This document shows, piece after piece, positions 55,113 through 64,000 of a stretch of DNA of 64,000 nt. The position numbers were made by a program, and so were the translations under genes. The stretch spans positions 3,844,001 through 3,908,000 of the forward strand of contig NZ_CP072600.1 of NCBI RefSeq assembly GCF_019891175.1. Reading direction: 5' to 3'. This DNA comes from Leptothermofonsia sichuanensis E412 (lineage in GTDB: Bacteria > Cyanobacteriota > Cyanobacteriia > Leptolyngbyales > Leptolyngbyaceae). The notes below the pieces were generated by a model. It was not told the DNA's origin, made no database searches, and worked only from the letters and a program-made list of their open reading frames with translations. The first letter of the stretch is position 1, and each line of letters starts with the position of its first letter.

Positions 55113-56279
55113 ATGAAACTGGCAGCACGGGTTGGACAGGTTACCCCTTCATTGACACTGGCAGTAGACACCAAAGCCAAGGCCATGAAAGCAGAGGGGT
55201 TGAGCGTCTGTAGTTTCAGTGTTGGCGAACCCGATTTTCCGACGCCTGCCCACATTGTGCAGGCCGCACAGAAAGCTCTGGCAGAGGGCAAGACAAAGTA
55301 TGGGCCAGCGGCTGGAGAACCCAAATTGCGTGAGGCGATCGCCCAGAAACTTCAGAAGGAAAATTCGCTCTGCTATGGTACTGAAAACGTCATCGTTACA
55401 AATGGGGGCAAGCACTCACTGTTCAACCTGTTTCTGGCAACGATTGAGCCAGGAGATGATGTGATTATCCCTGCTCCTTACTGGGTCAGCTATCCAGAGA
55501 TGGTGAAGTTAGCAGCAGGAAACCCTGTCATTGTCAAAACCACGGCTAAAAACGGATTTAAGATCACCCCTGAGCAGTTGCGGCAGGCAATTACGCCTCA
55601 AACCCGACTGTTTGTGCTGAATTCGCCTTCCAATCCCACGGGAATGGTCTACACCCCAGAGGAAATCAGGGCACTGGCAGACGTAATTGTTGAGAAAGAT
55701 ATTTATGTCGTTTCAGACGAGATTTATGAAAAGCTGCTCTATGACGGAGCCGAACACTTTAGCATTGGGGCAGCCAGTCCAGAGATTTATGATCGCACAA
55801 TTGTCAGCAGCGGGTTTGCCAAAGCCTATTCAATGACGGGTTGGCGGGTTGGGTTCCTGGCCGGTCCAGCCGATGTGATTCGGGCCTGCATCACAATTCA
55901 GGGACACAGCACGTCCAATGTCTGTACCTTTGCCCAGTACGGGGCGATCGCAGCTCTGGAAGGTTCTCAGGAGCCAGTTGAAGCCATGCGCCAGGCATTT
56001 GCCCAGCGTCGTCAGTACATGATGGATGCCGTTCAGGCGATTCCAGGACTGACCTTCCCCAGGCCAGATGGGGCATTCTATTTGTTTCCCAGTATTCAGC
56101 AGACTGGACTCACCTCCCTTGAGTTCAGTGAAGCGTTACTGACTGAGTACCAGGTTGCCGTTGTCCCTGGGATTGCGTTTGGTGCTGATGATTGCATCCG
56201 CCTTTCCTATGCCACAGATATGGACACAATTAAGAAAGGCATGGAGTTGCTGGATAAGTTTGTGCGATCCAGACTCTAA
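55113..56279 (+). CDS. aspC: Aspartate aminotransferase-type PLP enzyme
   Basis: The product is 388 aa of the fold-type I aminotransferase family, subgroup I-gamma. The PLP lysine is Lys237 in [55 protein letters not shown] and the C-terminal Arg in CIRLSYA complete the family pattern. It moves amino groups between aspartate or prephenate and 2-oxoglutarate. The D2/MITE composite ends 30 bp before the ATG. Confidence 0.92.
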   Translation: MKLAARVGQVTPSLTLAVDTKAKAMKAEGLSVCSFSVGEPDFPTPAHIVQAAQKALAEGKTKYGPAAGEPKLREAIAQKLQKENSLCYGTENVIVTNGGKHSLFNLFLATIEPGDDVIIPAPYWVSYPEMVKLAAGNPVIVKTTAKNGFKITPEQLRQAITPQTRLFVLNSPSNPTGMVYTPEEIRALADVIVEKDIYVVSDEIYEKLLYDGAEHFSIGAASPEIYDRTIVSSGFAKAYSMTGWRVGFLAGPADVIRACITIQGHSTSNVCTFAQYGAIAALEGSQEPVEAMRQAFAQRRQYMMDAVQAIPGLTFPRPDGAFYLFPSIQQTGLTSLEFSEALLTEYQVAVVPGIAFGADDCIRLSYATDMDTIKKGMELLDKFVRSRL

Positions 56280-56292
56280 AACTTAGCGGTTT

Positions 56293-56352
56293 CACCCCAG
56301 AGCCACAGAGGGCACAGAGGAATTGCTTTATGTTCTCCGTGCCTCCGGGGTG
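56293..56352. repeat. Family E palindrome (copy E6)
   Basis: accccagagccacagagggc pairs with gttctccgtgcctccggggt. It separates aspC from the convergent recF. Confidence 0.75.
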
Positions 56353-56370
56353 AAATTTCAGGTTCAGCTC

Positions 56371-57573
56371 TCAACGTCCTACAAACACCTGCCCTGCTTT
56401 GACTGAAAAAACCTGAGAAGAACGCAGCCATTGGGCATCGAAGGCTCCCAGATGTGTGGTAGTAATCAGGGTCTGGTAGCGGTCCTGGATGGCGTTGAGC
56501 AGTTGGTTTTGACGGTTGAGATCCAGTTCTGCCAGAACATCGTCCAGCAGCAACAGGGGAGCATCGCCAATCACATCTTCAATCAGTTTGAGTTCTGCCA
56601 GTTTGAGTGCCAGTACCAGGGTTCGCTGTTGTCCCTGGGAGCCATACTGGCGGGCAGAAGTCTGGTTGATTGTGAATTCGACTTCATCCCGATGGGGACC
56701 AACCAGAGTCGTGCCCTGGTACCTCTCGGCGATCGCTCGCGCCTGAATTTTTTCCAAAAATCCTTGTTTTATAATCTCCGGGTCATCTTCCTTCAGCGGC
56801 ACATTCGGTGCATAGCGAACGTCCAGATCCTCTGTACTGCCACTGATTTCCCGATGCCAGTGGGCTGCCAGGGGAACCAGACGCTGTACTACTCTGGCCC
56901 GTCGTCGAATGACGCGAGTCCCGGCGGCGATAAGTTGAGCATCCCAGAGGGCGAGTTCAGTGGAGGGGGATGGCGTTTGGGAAGAGGGCGAAGAAAGGGC
57001 ATCAGGGGAGGCAGCGACCAATTGAGCGATCGCCCCAGCTTCCTCCTGGTTTCTGGCGTCTGGTTCCTGGTTCCTTTTCAACAGAGCATTGCGCTGGCGT
57101 AAGACCTGGTTGTACTGCTGCAAGATATAGGCATAAACAGGTTCCAGTTGAATTAGTAAGGAGTCGAGCCAGTTGCGCCGCTGCTCCGGTCCACCGCGGA
57201 TCAGGTCCAGGTCTAAACTGGAGAACTCCACAACATTCAGAATGCCCAGAAAATCTAGCTGGCGGCGGAGGGATTCACCATTAATAGCAACGGTACGGCG
57301 GCTATTACTGCGGAGAGTCATGGCAAGTTCAACGGAGCCGAAGTTGCGCTCTACCTGTCCGGTAATTTGGGCGATCGCAGCACCATTAAGCACCAGGTCC
57401 CGATCGCGGGAAGTGCGGTGCGATCGCAGGGTTGATAGCAATTCAACCGCTTCCAGCAAATTCGATTTCCCCTGGGCATTGTCGCCAACCAGAATAGTTT
57501 TCGGTGCGTCAAACTTCACCTGCTGATCTAGGTAGTTACGAAACTGGCGCAGGTGGAGCGAGCGAAGATACAT
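56371..57573 (-). CDS. recF: DNA replication and repair protein RecF
   Basis: The product is 400 aa. RecF helps load RecA at gaps with RecO and RecR. The ATP loop is [18 protein letters not shown] near residue 30. The signature [12 protein letters not shown] (Walker B) and the C-terminal TTTHLGAFD are present. A low-complexity insert of about 45 residues, rich in Ser, Pro, Ala and Gln, lies mid-protein at about 165-210 and is absent from standard RecF. The P-type ATPase gene ends 51 bp upstream. Confidence 0.94.
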   Translation of the reverse strand: MYLRSLHLRQFRNYLDQQVKFDAPKTILVGDNAQGKSNLLEAVELLSTLRSHRTSRDRDLVLNGAAIAQITGQVERNFGSVELAMTLRSNSRRTVAINGESLRRQLDFLGILNVVEFSSLDLDLIRGGPEQRRNWLDSLLIQLEPVYAYILQQYNQVLRQRNALLKRNQEPDARNQEEAGAIAQLVAASPDALSSPSSQTPSPSTELALWDAQLIAAGTRVIRRRARVVQRLVPLAAHWHREISGSTEDLDVRYAPNVPLKEDDPEIIKQGFLEKIQARAIAERYQGTTLVGPHRDEVEFTINQTSARQYGSQGQQRTLVLALKLAELKLIEDVIGDAPLLLLDDVLAELDLNRQNQLLNAIQDRYQTLITTTHLGAFDAQWLRSSQVFSVKAGQVFVGR

Positions 57574-57624
57574 GGGAAGAGCAACTCATAACTCTTAATT
57601 CTAAACAGTGACCTCTCAACGGGT

Positions 57625-60456
57625 TCATTTCCGCCTGGAATACCAGCGAAATATCATTTTTTCCAGCTCAATCCAGACAAACATCAACAGGCTAAACCCC
57701 AGACAGACACTCAGTTCAGGCAGGCTGAGATAGTGCGTACCAAAGAAATTGCGCAGGAATGGTACGTAAATCAGCATCAATTGCAAGAGGGTTGTCAGGC
57801 TAACCGCTACCAGTACATAGGGGTTGGATAACGGATTCAACTCGAAGGTCAGTTGGGTATTGGAGCGAATTGCCAGGGCATGGCCCATCTGAGCAATGCA
57901 CAGTGTCGTGAAAACCATTGTTTTCCAGCGTTCCGGGTCACCGCCAGGTGAATACTGGACGTAATGATAAGCCCAGACCATCAGACTGGTTGCCAGAATA
58001 GATAGGATGATGCCGATACGGATGATATAGGCCCCCAGCCCCCGGGCAAAGATGCTTTCCCTAGGGTCATGGGGAGGGCGTTTCATGACGTTGGGTTCGG
58101 CAGGTTCTACCGCCAGTGCCAGTGCTGGCAAACCGTCTGTCACCAGATTCATCCAGAGAATTTGGAGCGGGGTCAGGGGCACTCCCCCCATGCCAATCAG
58201 TGGAGCAACCCCAATCGTAATCAATTCACCAATGTTGCTCCCCAGGATGTACTTGATAAAGCGGCGAATATTGGTATAAACAACCCGTCCTTCTTCAGCC
58301 GCCGCAACAATAGTGGCAAAGTTGTCATCCAGCAGCACCATGTCACTGGCATCTTTACTGACATCGGTACCGGTAATTCCCATCGCAACGCCAATGTCTG
58401 CCTGCTTCAAGGCAGGCGCATCGTTCACCCCATCACCTGTCATGGCAACAATCTGGTTTTTATGCTGGAGTGCCTGCACAATGCGGAGCTTGTGTTCTGG
58501 CGAAACGCGAGCATAGATGTTGACCTGACCAACTTCCTGTTCCAGTTGTTGCAGGTCCATTTTTTCCAGATCGCGCCCGGTCAGGATCCGATCGCCGGGT
58601 TGGGCAATTCCCAGATCTTCAGCGATCGCCCGGGCAGTCAACTGATGATCTCCTGTGATCATAACCGGGCGAATTCCAGCACTCCGACAGCGCTCAACGG
58701 CATCCCGAACTTCAGGACGGGGGGCATCCAGCATTCCTGTCAGCCCCAGCCAGACCAGTTCCTGTTCTGTCACCTCTTCCAGACCTTCGCCCGGAATCTC
58801 GGTCAATGGCTTGCAAGCAAAACCCAGGACGCGCAGTCCCCGTCCTGCCATCTGGTTATTTTGTTCTACGATCTGACGCCGGTGCGCGCCAGTTATCAAC
58901 TGAGCAACATCTCCAACCTGAATCTGGGTACAGCGCTCCAGAATCAATTCTGGAGAACCTTTGGTAAACATCATGTAGGGAGCTAAACAATTAGCCGTCG
59001 GTCGGCTGCGCGCAGCCTGTACCACCACCACACTCATCCGCTTGCGTTCTGAAGAGAAGGGAAACTCAGCAACGCGAGGGAATTTGTCTGCCCACAGATC
59101 TTTTTGAAAACCTGCCTTTCCTGAAAGCGTAAGCAGTGAACCTTCTGTAGGATCACCCACAATCACCCACTCACCCACTTCCTTTTGCAACACTGCATCG
59201 TTGCAAACGGTACAGGCAATCAGCAGGTTCAGTAATTCTGGGTGTTCCTGGGGATTGACCGGGCATAAAGAGGAAGGGTTCCGAACAAGATGAAATTCAC
59301 CGGTAGGGTCATAACCTTCGCCGGTCACATGCAGGGTGGCATTGCTGGTGTGAACATATTGCACAACCATTTTGTTTTGGGTGAGGGTCCCCGTCTTATC
59401 CGAACAAATGGTTGTGACCGAACCCAGGGTTTCTACCGCCGGTAATTTGCGAATCAGGGCATGGCGTCGCACCATGCGTTGAGTTCCCAGTGCCAGGGTC
59501 ACCGTAATCACCGCAGGAAGTCCTTCAGGAACGATCGCCACTGCCATACTGAGGGATACTTCCAGCAGCTCTTTCCAGCTTTGCAACCCCAGGTGAATCA
59601 TGCCGCCAATCACTACCAGGGCAACCAGAGTCATTGCCCCTGCGACCAGAGCCTTGCTGAGCTGATCCATGCGATTTTGCAGGGGAGTCGGCTCCGTTTC
59701 AACGGATTGGAGCATGGTTGCAATGCGCCCCAGTTCAGTTGCCATACCAGTGCTGGTGACGACCACAGTTCCACGACCCTGGACCACTTCGGTGCCCTGG
59801 AACACGAGGTTGACCCGATCGCCGACTGGCGTATCATCGGGTAGTTCGACATCGGCCTGCTTCCCAACGGCATGGGCTTCCCCCGTCAGTGCCGCTTCTC
59901 GAATGCGCAGATTCACTCCCTCAATCAACCGGCCATCGGCAGCGACCTGCACGCCTGCTTCCAGCAGCATGACATCCCCCGGAACCAGTTCCCTGGAATC
60001 AATTTCGACAATTCTGCCATCGCGAATAACGCGCACCCTGGAGGTGGCTAATTTCTTCAGGGCAGCCAGATCTTTTTCTGCTTTGCTTTCCTGTAAGTAA
60101 CCCAACAAGCCATTCAAAATCACGATCGCCAGAATCGCAATCGTGTCCTTAAACGGAATCTCTCCAGCAGCCAGTTTCCCTGCCCTCAGATCCACAAAAT
60201 CGAGCACACCGGAAATAATCGCCACCACAATCAGCAAAATCAGCATGATGTTGGTGAACTGTTCCAGGAGAATTTGCCAGGCGCTGCGTCCTCCCGTTTC
60301 AACCAACTCATTGTAACCGTAGCGCTCAAGCTGGATGGCAGCCTGCTCACTGGTCAGCCCTAACTGGCGATCGCTTTGCAGGTGTTCTAACGTCTGTTCA
60401 ACCTCAAAGGTATGCCAGAGCGGCGCTGAAGCCGTCACGGGAGAATTTAGGGTCAT
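57625..60456 (-). CDS. Cation-transporting P-type ATPase (Ca2+ type)
   Basis: The product is 943 aa with ten expected membrane helices. The phosphorylated Asp353 is in [11 protein letters not shown]. The hinge is [20 protein letters not shown]. Helix 4 has [12 protein letters not shown], the type IIA signature of SERCA/PMR1 pumps, so Ca2+ (or Mn2+) export is likely. The actuator loop reads TGEA at residues 191-194 rather than TGES. The N-terminal cation-ATPase domain lies at about 15-80. It may share a transcript with recF. Confidence 0.9.
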   Translation of the reverse strand: MTLNSPVTASAPLWHTFEVEQTLEHLQSDRQLGLTSEQAAIQLERYGYNELVETGGRSAWQILLEQFTNIMLILLIVVAIISGVLDFVDLRAGKLAAGEIPFKDTIAILAIVILNGLLGYLQESKAEKDLAALKKLATSRVRVIRDGRIVEIDSRELVPGDVMLLEAGVQVAADGRLIEGVNLRIREAALTGEAHAVGKQADVELPDDTPVGDRVNLVFQGTEVVQGRGTVVVTSTGMATELGRIATMLQSVETEPTPLQNRMDQLSKALVAGAMTLVALVVIGGMIHLGLQSWKELLEVSLSMAVAIVPEGLPAVITVTLALGTQRMVRRHALIRKLPAVETLGSVTTICSDKTGTLTQNKMVVQYVHTSNATLHVTGEGYDPTGEFHLVRNPSSLCPVNPQEHPELLNLLIACTVCNDAVLQKEVGEWVIVGDPTEGSLLTLSGKAGFQKDLWADKFPRVAEFPFSSERKRMSVVVVQAARSRPTANCLAPYMMFTKGSPELILERCTQIQVGDVAQLITGAHRRQIVEQNNQMAGRGLRVLGFACKPLTEIPGEGLEEVTEQELVWLGLTGMLDAPRPEVRDAVERCRSAGIRPVMITGDHQLTARAIAEDLGIAQPGDRILTGRDLEKMDLQQLEQEVGQVNIYARVSPEHKLRIVQALQHKNQIVAMTGDGVNDAPALKQADIGVAMGITGTDVSKDASDMVLLDDNFATIVAAAEEGRVVYTNIRRFIKYILGSNIGELITIGVAPLIGMGGVPLTPLQILWMNLVTDGLPALALAVEPAEPNVMKRPPHDPRESIFARGLGAYIIRIGIILSILATSLMVWAYHYVQYSPGGDPERWKTMVFTTLCIAQMGHALAIRSNTQLTFELNPLSNPYVLVAVSLTTLLQLMLIYVPFLRNFFGTHYLSLPELSVCLGFSLLMFVWIELEKMIFRWYSRRK

Positions 60457-60575
60457 GGGAAGATTTTGTAAAGGATGCTATAACACCTACAGCACTTGAT
60501 CATAGTGCCTAAATTCGAGGTGTAGCACTATTAAATAGTATTAAGAAAGGGTACTGAATCTCTCGATGTTTCTCT

Positions 60576-61763
60576 ATGGTTGCCAACCCGTTTATTCCCC
60601 AAGACCTTGTAGGTAGGCGTGCAGAGCTGAATCAGATCCGTCATATCCTGGCATCGGATGGCGATTTGCTGCTGGCAGGAGTTCCGGGTAGTGGACGGCG
60701 GACCTTACTCCACCACGCAGCAACAATGGTTGGGGCTAAGGTCATTGAAATTGACTGTCTGCGGGCAACAGACAGTAACCGGTTCTTGCAATTGTTGGCT
60801 GAAGGGATTATTTCCAGATTCCAGTTGGATAGGGAACTGACACTGATTGAATCCTGGACGGCTGATCAACCCATCATTCTGGAACGAACCAGTCGTGGAC
60901 AGGCTCGATTAACCTGGCATCTGCCCGCCAGAGATGAGTGGCGACTGTTTCAAAGCCTTCTGGCATTACCTCAAGCTCTGGCAGAACAACTCAACTGCCG
61001 GGTTGTACTGGCGTTTATGAATTTTCCCCACATCCGCTCCTGGGATCGCTCTGAAAAGTGGCAGAGCTACCTGCGTCAGGAAATTCAGGCACAAACCCGC
61101 GTCAGCTATGCATTGATTTCAACCTTTGCTGAAAGCTGGGTACAACACAGTAATATGCAGGTGGTTGTACTGGGACCCCTGAAAAACGAAGATCTGCAAC
61201 CCTGGATTGAGTCCAGCATGGCAGCCGTTGGATTGCAGTTTGAGCCTGATGGTGGTGCCCTTCAGCTATTTTTTGACTATGTGCAGGGGCATATGGGGGA
61301 TGCGATCGCCCTTGCCCGGCGAATCTGGCTGGATCAGAGGGCTATGGGAACAGAAGAGAAGGGGGATAGCGTACAAGGGGACAGCGTACAGGCTAAAGCG
61401 CCCGATTCCTGGAGCCATCCCGCCTCTCTGCTCTCTCCTGCTGCCGTCCCCCTTTCCCCCATCCACCCCCACCACGTTTATCGCAGCGCCCTCACCCTGG
61501 TGGAAGATCTATCTTTCACCTTCGAGTCGCTGGTGTTGCTGCTGCCCCCCAGTCAGGTACGAGTACTGGAAAGTCTGGCACTGGATCCGACCGATAGCCC
61601 CCACTCCCGTGAGTATATTCAAAAACATCGGTTATCTCGTGGTGGCGGCTTGCAGGGAGCTTTAGCTAGCTTGCAGCAAAAGGGGTTAGTTTACGGACCA
61701 GAGTATCACTATCGGATCACCCTTCCCTGGCTGGGGTTCTGGCTGAAGCATCGTCTCACTTAA
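60576..61763 (+). CDS. AAA/STAND-like protein with degenerate Walker A
   Basis: The product is 395 aa. The N-terminus (NPFIPQDLVGRRAELNQI) resembles archaeal-type ATPase_2/STAND proteins. The nucleotide loop reads GVPGSGRRTLLHH at residues 35-47, where the key Lys and Thr/Ser are replaced by Arg41 and Arg42. No Asp-rich Walker B is visible. A repeat-like insertion (GDSVQGDSVQ) lies at about 268-278 before a Pro-rich spacer. The C-terminal 90 residues look like a winged helix (LSRGGGLQGALASLQQKGLV). It may bind but not hydrolyse nucleotides. The role is unknown. Confidence 0.65.
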   Translation: MVANPFIPQDLVGRRAELNQIRHILASDGDLLLAGVPGSGRRTLLHHAATMVGAKVIEIDCLRATDSNRFLQLLAEGIISRFQLDRELTLIESWTADQPIILERTSRGQARLTWHLPARDEWRLFQSLLALPQALAEQLNCRVVLAFMNFPHIRSWDRSEKWQSYLRQEIQAQTRVSYALISTFAESWVQHSNMQVVVLGPLKNEDLQPWIESSMAAVGLQFEPDGGALQLFFDYVQGHMGDAIALARRIWLDQRAMGTEEKGDSVQGDSVQAKAPDSWSHPASLLSPAAVPLSPIHPHHVYRSALTLVEDLSFTFESLVLLLPPSQVRVLESLALDPTDSPHSREYIQKHRLSRGGGLQGALASLQQKGLVYGPEYHYRITLPWLGFWLKHRLT

Positions 61764-62268
61764 ATGACCGACCCGCCACTCCGTAGATTCACGGTAATTT
61801 ATGTAACGAAAGTTTATAGTCTCTTCAATAAGCCCAGCAGCTAACGATCTCTCTGTAAAGGTTTTAAGAAGGTTCTCCATAGCACGGTTGTCATTCCTCT
61901 CAGGTTTGCGGTTTAGTCTACGTAATTGACCTGACTCACCCAACTGGGTGAAAGGGACTGTAAGCAACTGGGTTGGACCCGAACGCATCACTTATAACCA
62001 ATCGCACTGAGGTCAAAATCAGGCTACAAAGCCCTGTTTTCGCCCCAGGAATGATCTTCTGACAGGAAGGTTTCAGCCGTTGGTTTACCACCAAATGGAT
62101 TGAACCGGGTGTTGCTGAATGGCCTGGAACTTCGTTCCTTGTGATTCAATTCTGAATTCATCCCCGAATTAGCGACGCCCTGCACTGAAAATTATCAGGG
62201 TTTTAGGGTCTGGCGATTCAAACCTTCTTGCTGTTGTACAGAAAATTGTTCTCCCAGATTAGGTATCC
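61764..62268. other. Gap upstream of the FHA gene
   Basis: This 505-bp gap has no convincing gene. A minus-strand frame of 101 codons (61686-61991) overlaps the end of the previous gene and lacks coding character. A family B copy is at 62108-62179. No tRNA or terminator is evident. Confidence 0.5.
62108..62179. repeat. Family B element (copy B4)
   Basis: It starts ggtgttgctgaatggcctgg and ends ccgaattagcgacgcc. It is the most divergent copy, but the ends still pair. Confidence 0.55.
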
Positions 62269-62814
62269 ATGTTGAATCTCAAGCTCTCAAACTATTCTGA
62301 TGGACGTGCCATAAACTTCCTGAAGCAAAACCCATCGATATCCCAAACGCTAATCGCTGAGGCTGGGGAAGATTTCAGCCGGGTTACAACACTGATTGAA
62401 CCGATTCTAAATGCCCCCAGTCGATGTGAAATCAGTTCCTACTACATTCAGGCAGTCACCACGGGTCGAACAGCTTTTCTGACCACCAACTTACCCGATA
62501 TCAACAAAACCCATGTCACAGAAATTGGCTCAGGCTGGCTAATTGGGCGTAGCCCCAACTGTGCGATCGCCCTGGAAGAACTGTCCATCTCCCGCTGTCA
62601 TGCCGTCATTGGTCACCGTCCCAATCGAGGCTTCTATATCATTGATGTGGGCAGCAGCAATGGCACTTTTGTCAATGGTTGTCGCCTTGCCACGTTGAAA
62701 CAACGATTTCTGGAAGATGGAGATTTGATTGAATTAAGTCATACCCGCATTGAATTCTTTGTCGCAGGGGTAAGAGCGCAGGTTGGTGTACTGGAAGAAA
62801 CCCAGGCACACTGA
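62269..62814 (+). CDS. FHA-domain protein
   Basis: The product is 181 aa. The N-terminal 80 residues are unassigned. The FHA domain spans about 85-168, with the phosphothreonine-binding motifs GRSPNCAIALEELSISRCHA and VGSSNGTFVNGCRL. It reads phosphorylated partners of Ser/Thr kinases; no kinase gene is adjacent. The preceding AAA-like gene is 505 bp away, so a link is uncertain. Confidence 0.88.
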   Translation: MLNLKLSNYSDGRAINFLKQNPSISQTLIAEAGEDFSRVTTLIEPILNAPSRCEISSYYIQAVTTGRTAFLTTNLPDINKTHVTEIGSGWLIGRSPNCAIALEELSISRCHAVIGHRPNRGFYIIDVGSSNGTFVNGCRLATLKQRFLEDGDLIELSHTRIEFFVAGVRAQVGVLEETQAH

Positions 62815-62983
62815 TCGCTCTGAATGCGCATTAGTTCATACCCCTTAAACCCTGTGGGCGATGCTTGTGAGCAAATTCCCACAGGGTTTGGCGTAATGTG
62901 TAACCAGTGCAGGTAAAGTTCCAAGCTTTTCGGTTGCTTGAATCCATACTCCTGAGAAACGTTGTGTTTAGAAACTGTGTTAA

Positions 62984-63050
62984 AAGCCTATCCGAAAAGC
63001 CCCAACAGCCAAAGCTCGAGCCCAGACTGAGGAAGTTTTCGGATAGGCTT
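62984..63050. mobile_element. 67-bp inverted-repeat element with TAA duplication
   Basis: aagcctatccgaaaa and ttttcggataggctt are perfect 15-bp inverted repeats. The flanks are TAA on both sides (62981-62983, 63051-63053). It is non-coding and far too short to be autonomous. Confidence 0.7.
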
Positions 63051-63298
63051 TAAGAAATTTTGTGTGCTTTTGTAGTGAGAAACCTCTGCCACACTGCACT
63101 GGCAATTCGGGTTTCTCAATTGATTTGGGACTGATACATTACGGACATATTTGTTTTTTTGAAAAACCAGGTGCATTTCCGTAATCGAATCATTCCTCAC
63201 TGTAGTCCCACCTGTAAATATAGTCCCCATAGTCCCCCAATACAGCCCCAGCTTCAAAACAACTAACTCACACCATTTTGGATTTGCGATTTTAGATC

Positions 63299-63398
63299 GT
63301 ATAGCGGTAGCCATCCAGGTCAGGGCAAATAGAGTGCTCAACCCCGGATTCCATCATCCTTCCTTCCCCGCATCCCATCCCCTTGTCCCCTGCCATAG
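63299..63398. repeat. Family C element, inverted (copy C6)
   Basis: It reads tatagcggtagccatccagg through attccatcatcctt to gtcccctgccatag, the reverse complement of copies C3 and C4. It confirms that the family has defined ends on both sides. Confidence 0.75.
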
Positions 63399-63399
63399 A

Positions 63400-63481
63400 G
63401 GCATTGCTAAATCTAGGGATGAAAAAGGTGCTGGATGCTTGAAACTTCGTTTCAATTCATCCCGCTTTTCAGCAACGCTAC
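63400..63481. repeat. Family B element (copy B5)
   Basis: It starts ggcattgctaaatctaggga and ends cttttcagcaacgctac, directly abutting C6. The inner halves (tagggatgaa / ttcatccc) also pair. Confidence 0.65.
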
Positions 63482-63590
63482 CATAGAAGCCTCACATCGC
63501 AAATCATTCAACCAGGTATCGGCCTCATCCTCTTAAATCAATATCAAAAGCCTGGAGTAAAAATTTTTGAACTAGATAGTAGACAAACAA

Positions 63591-63608
63591 ATACTACATA
63601 TGTAGTAT
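63591..63608. promoter_or_regulatory. Perfect 18-bp palindrome before a small ORF
   Basis: atactacatatgtagtat reads the same on both strands. It lies 33 bp upstream of the ATG at 63642, a normal place for an operator or promoter-overlapping site. Confidence 0.55.
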
Positions 63609-63641
63609 GTAAACAGTAGACTTTTCAGACTTAAGTTCTCC

Positions 63642-63878
63642 ATGACACGTACCACTCTACCGACCTTACATTGCGCAGCGGATTGCCGACCGACCATTCA
63701 CGGATGGGCTGCACCGATTGTGCTGTCTGGGTTCGAGGGAATGGTACAGCTCATTGATGGAAAATCCATTGGTGGCAAATCCATTAGCAGCAGAATTTCA
63801 GGTGCCATTCCAGCAGGACTCAATTTGAATCTACTTAAACAGAGCGGGAGGTGCAGGTGCAGGACTGCATCTGCATAG
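63642..63878 (+). CDS. Small hypothetical protein
   Basis: The product is 78 aa and I do not recognise it. It contains a short direct repeat (GKSIGGKSIS, from two copies of aaatccatt followed by ggtggc or agcagc) and four Cys, two of them near the C-terminus in GRCRCRTASA. There is no clear signal peptide or membrane helix, and no good ribosome site. A palindrome upstream and an intrinsic terminator downstream suggest a transcribed unit, either coding or a small RNA. Confidence 0.4.
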   Translation: MTRTTLPTLHCAADCRPTIHGWAAPIVLSGFEGMVQLIDGKSIGGKSISSRISGAIPAGLNLNLLKQSGRCRCRTASA

Positions 63879-63903
63879 ATCAGCCGTAAGCATCTAAGCG
63901 TTA

Positions 63904-63941
63904 CCCCCGCTTCTGAGAACCAGGAGCGGGGGTGCTTTTTG
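63904..63941 (+). terminator. Intrinsic terminator
   Basis: A perfect 9-bp stem acccccgct / agcgggggt with a 13-nt loop is followed by gcttttt. It lies 26 bp after the small ORF at 63642-63878. Confidence 0.8.
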
Positions 63942-64000
63942 GGAAAAGTTTCCGGCGATCCCAGTACAACCATCAGATAAACCACTCCAGATATTACAAA

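Larger units (their letters stand above)
62815..63641. other. Repeat-rich gap right of the FHA gene
   Basis: Over 800 bp without a convincing gene. It holds the 67-bp inverted-repeat element at 62984-63050, an inverted family C copy at 63299-63398, a family B copy at 63400-63481 and the palindrome at 63591-63608. Confidence 0.6.

Noticed and set aside
61686-61991. 101-codon minus-strand ORF after the AAA-like gene
   Set aside because: It overlaps the end of a real gene on the other strand and has no recognisable sequence or ribosome site.
1-64000. tRNA or rRNA genes
   Set aside because: No cloverleaf with a T-arm GTTCRA and CCA-compatible end, and no rRNA segment, was recognised by eye in the gaps; a covariance search would be needed to exclude a divergent tRNA.

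Overview
The window is chromosomal DNA of a photosynthetic cyanobacterium. It carries cytochrome c550 (psbV), a PsbV2-type cytochrome, plastocyanin, two cytochromes c6, four cytochrome b6f genes or partners (petA, petC, petN and the petC-linked DUF3067 gene), the inducible CO2-uptake NDH-1 module, ntcA and a PAM68-type photosystem II assembly factor. The octamer GCGATCGC (HIP1) recurs throughout, and heptamer repeat arrays and short palindromic repeats fill the gaps, as in large-genome filamentous or Leptolyngbya-like cyanobacteria. The genus cannot be fixed from this sequence alone.

Layout. 0-5 kb: the 5' part of a phytase/propeller-like protein, a TIR membrane protein with an ARC6-like C-terminus, a PDZ/radical-SAM/DUF512 protein, an SSB-like protein and a small coiled-coil protein. 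5-16 kb: thrC, fabI, ntcA, nagA, purE, a DUF3370 protein, a repeat-containing membrane protein, murD. 15.6-20 kb: the electron-carrier cluster psbV, psbV2, petE, petJ, then a rhomboid protease and a second petJ. 20-29.7 kb: intein-containing dnaB, rsmH, an acidic-tailed protein, petA/petC with divergent DUF3067, a GDSL hydrolase and rdgB. 29.8-34 kb: DAHP synthase, rpsO-PAM68 and a reduced Mrp antiporter cluster (F, G, A-C-terminal/MbhD, B). 34.8-39.6 kb: an AarF/UbiB kinase, an HtrA protease, peptide deformylase, TauE. 39.7-45.1 kb: the CO2-uptake operon ndhF3-ndhD3-cupA-cupS. 45.5-52.3 kb: a decayed nuclease-like gene, a HEAT-repeat protein, cobyrinate diamide synthase, a PPOX-like protein, an IS630 element inside a heptamer array, and class II aldolase. 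52.6-62.8 kb: Lin0512, petN (29 codons) with a 57-codon partner, a frameshifted membrane protein, an SDR protein, an aminotransferase, recF, a Ca-type P-ATPase, a degenerate AAA-like protein and an FHA protein. The last 1.2 kb holds repeats and one small ORF between an 18-bp palindrome and an intrinsic terminator.

The dominant unusual signal is the number of small non-autonomous repeats. At least five dispersed families (labelled A-E here), two elements with perfect terminal inverted repeats and 3-bp direct repeats, and heptamer arrays crowd the intergenic regions. One element is nested inside another, some overlap gene starts, and some heptamer repeats run in frame through coding sequence. 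No complete, undescribed multi-gene system stands out. The best single-gene candidates are the TIR-transmembrane-IMS protein and the small palindrome/ORF/terminator unit at the right end.
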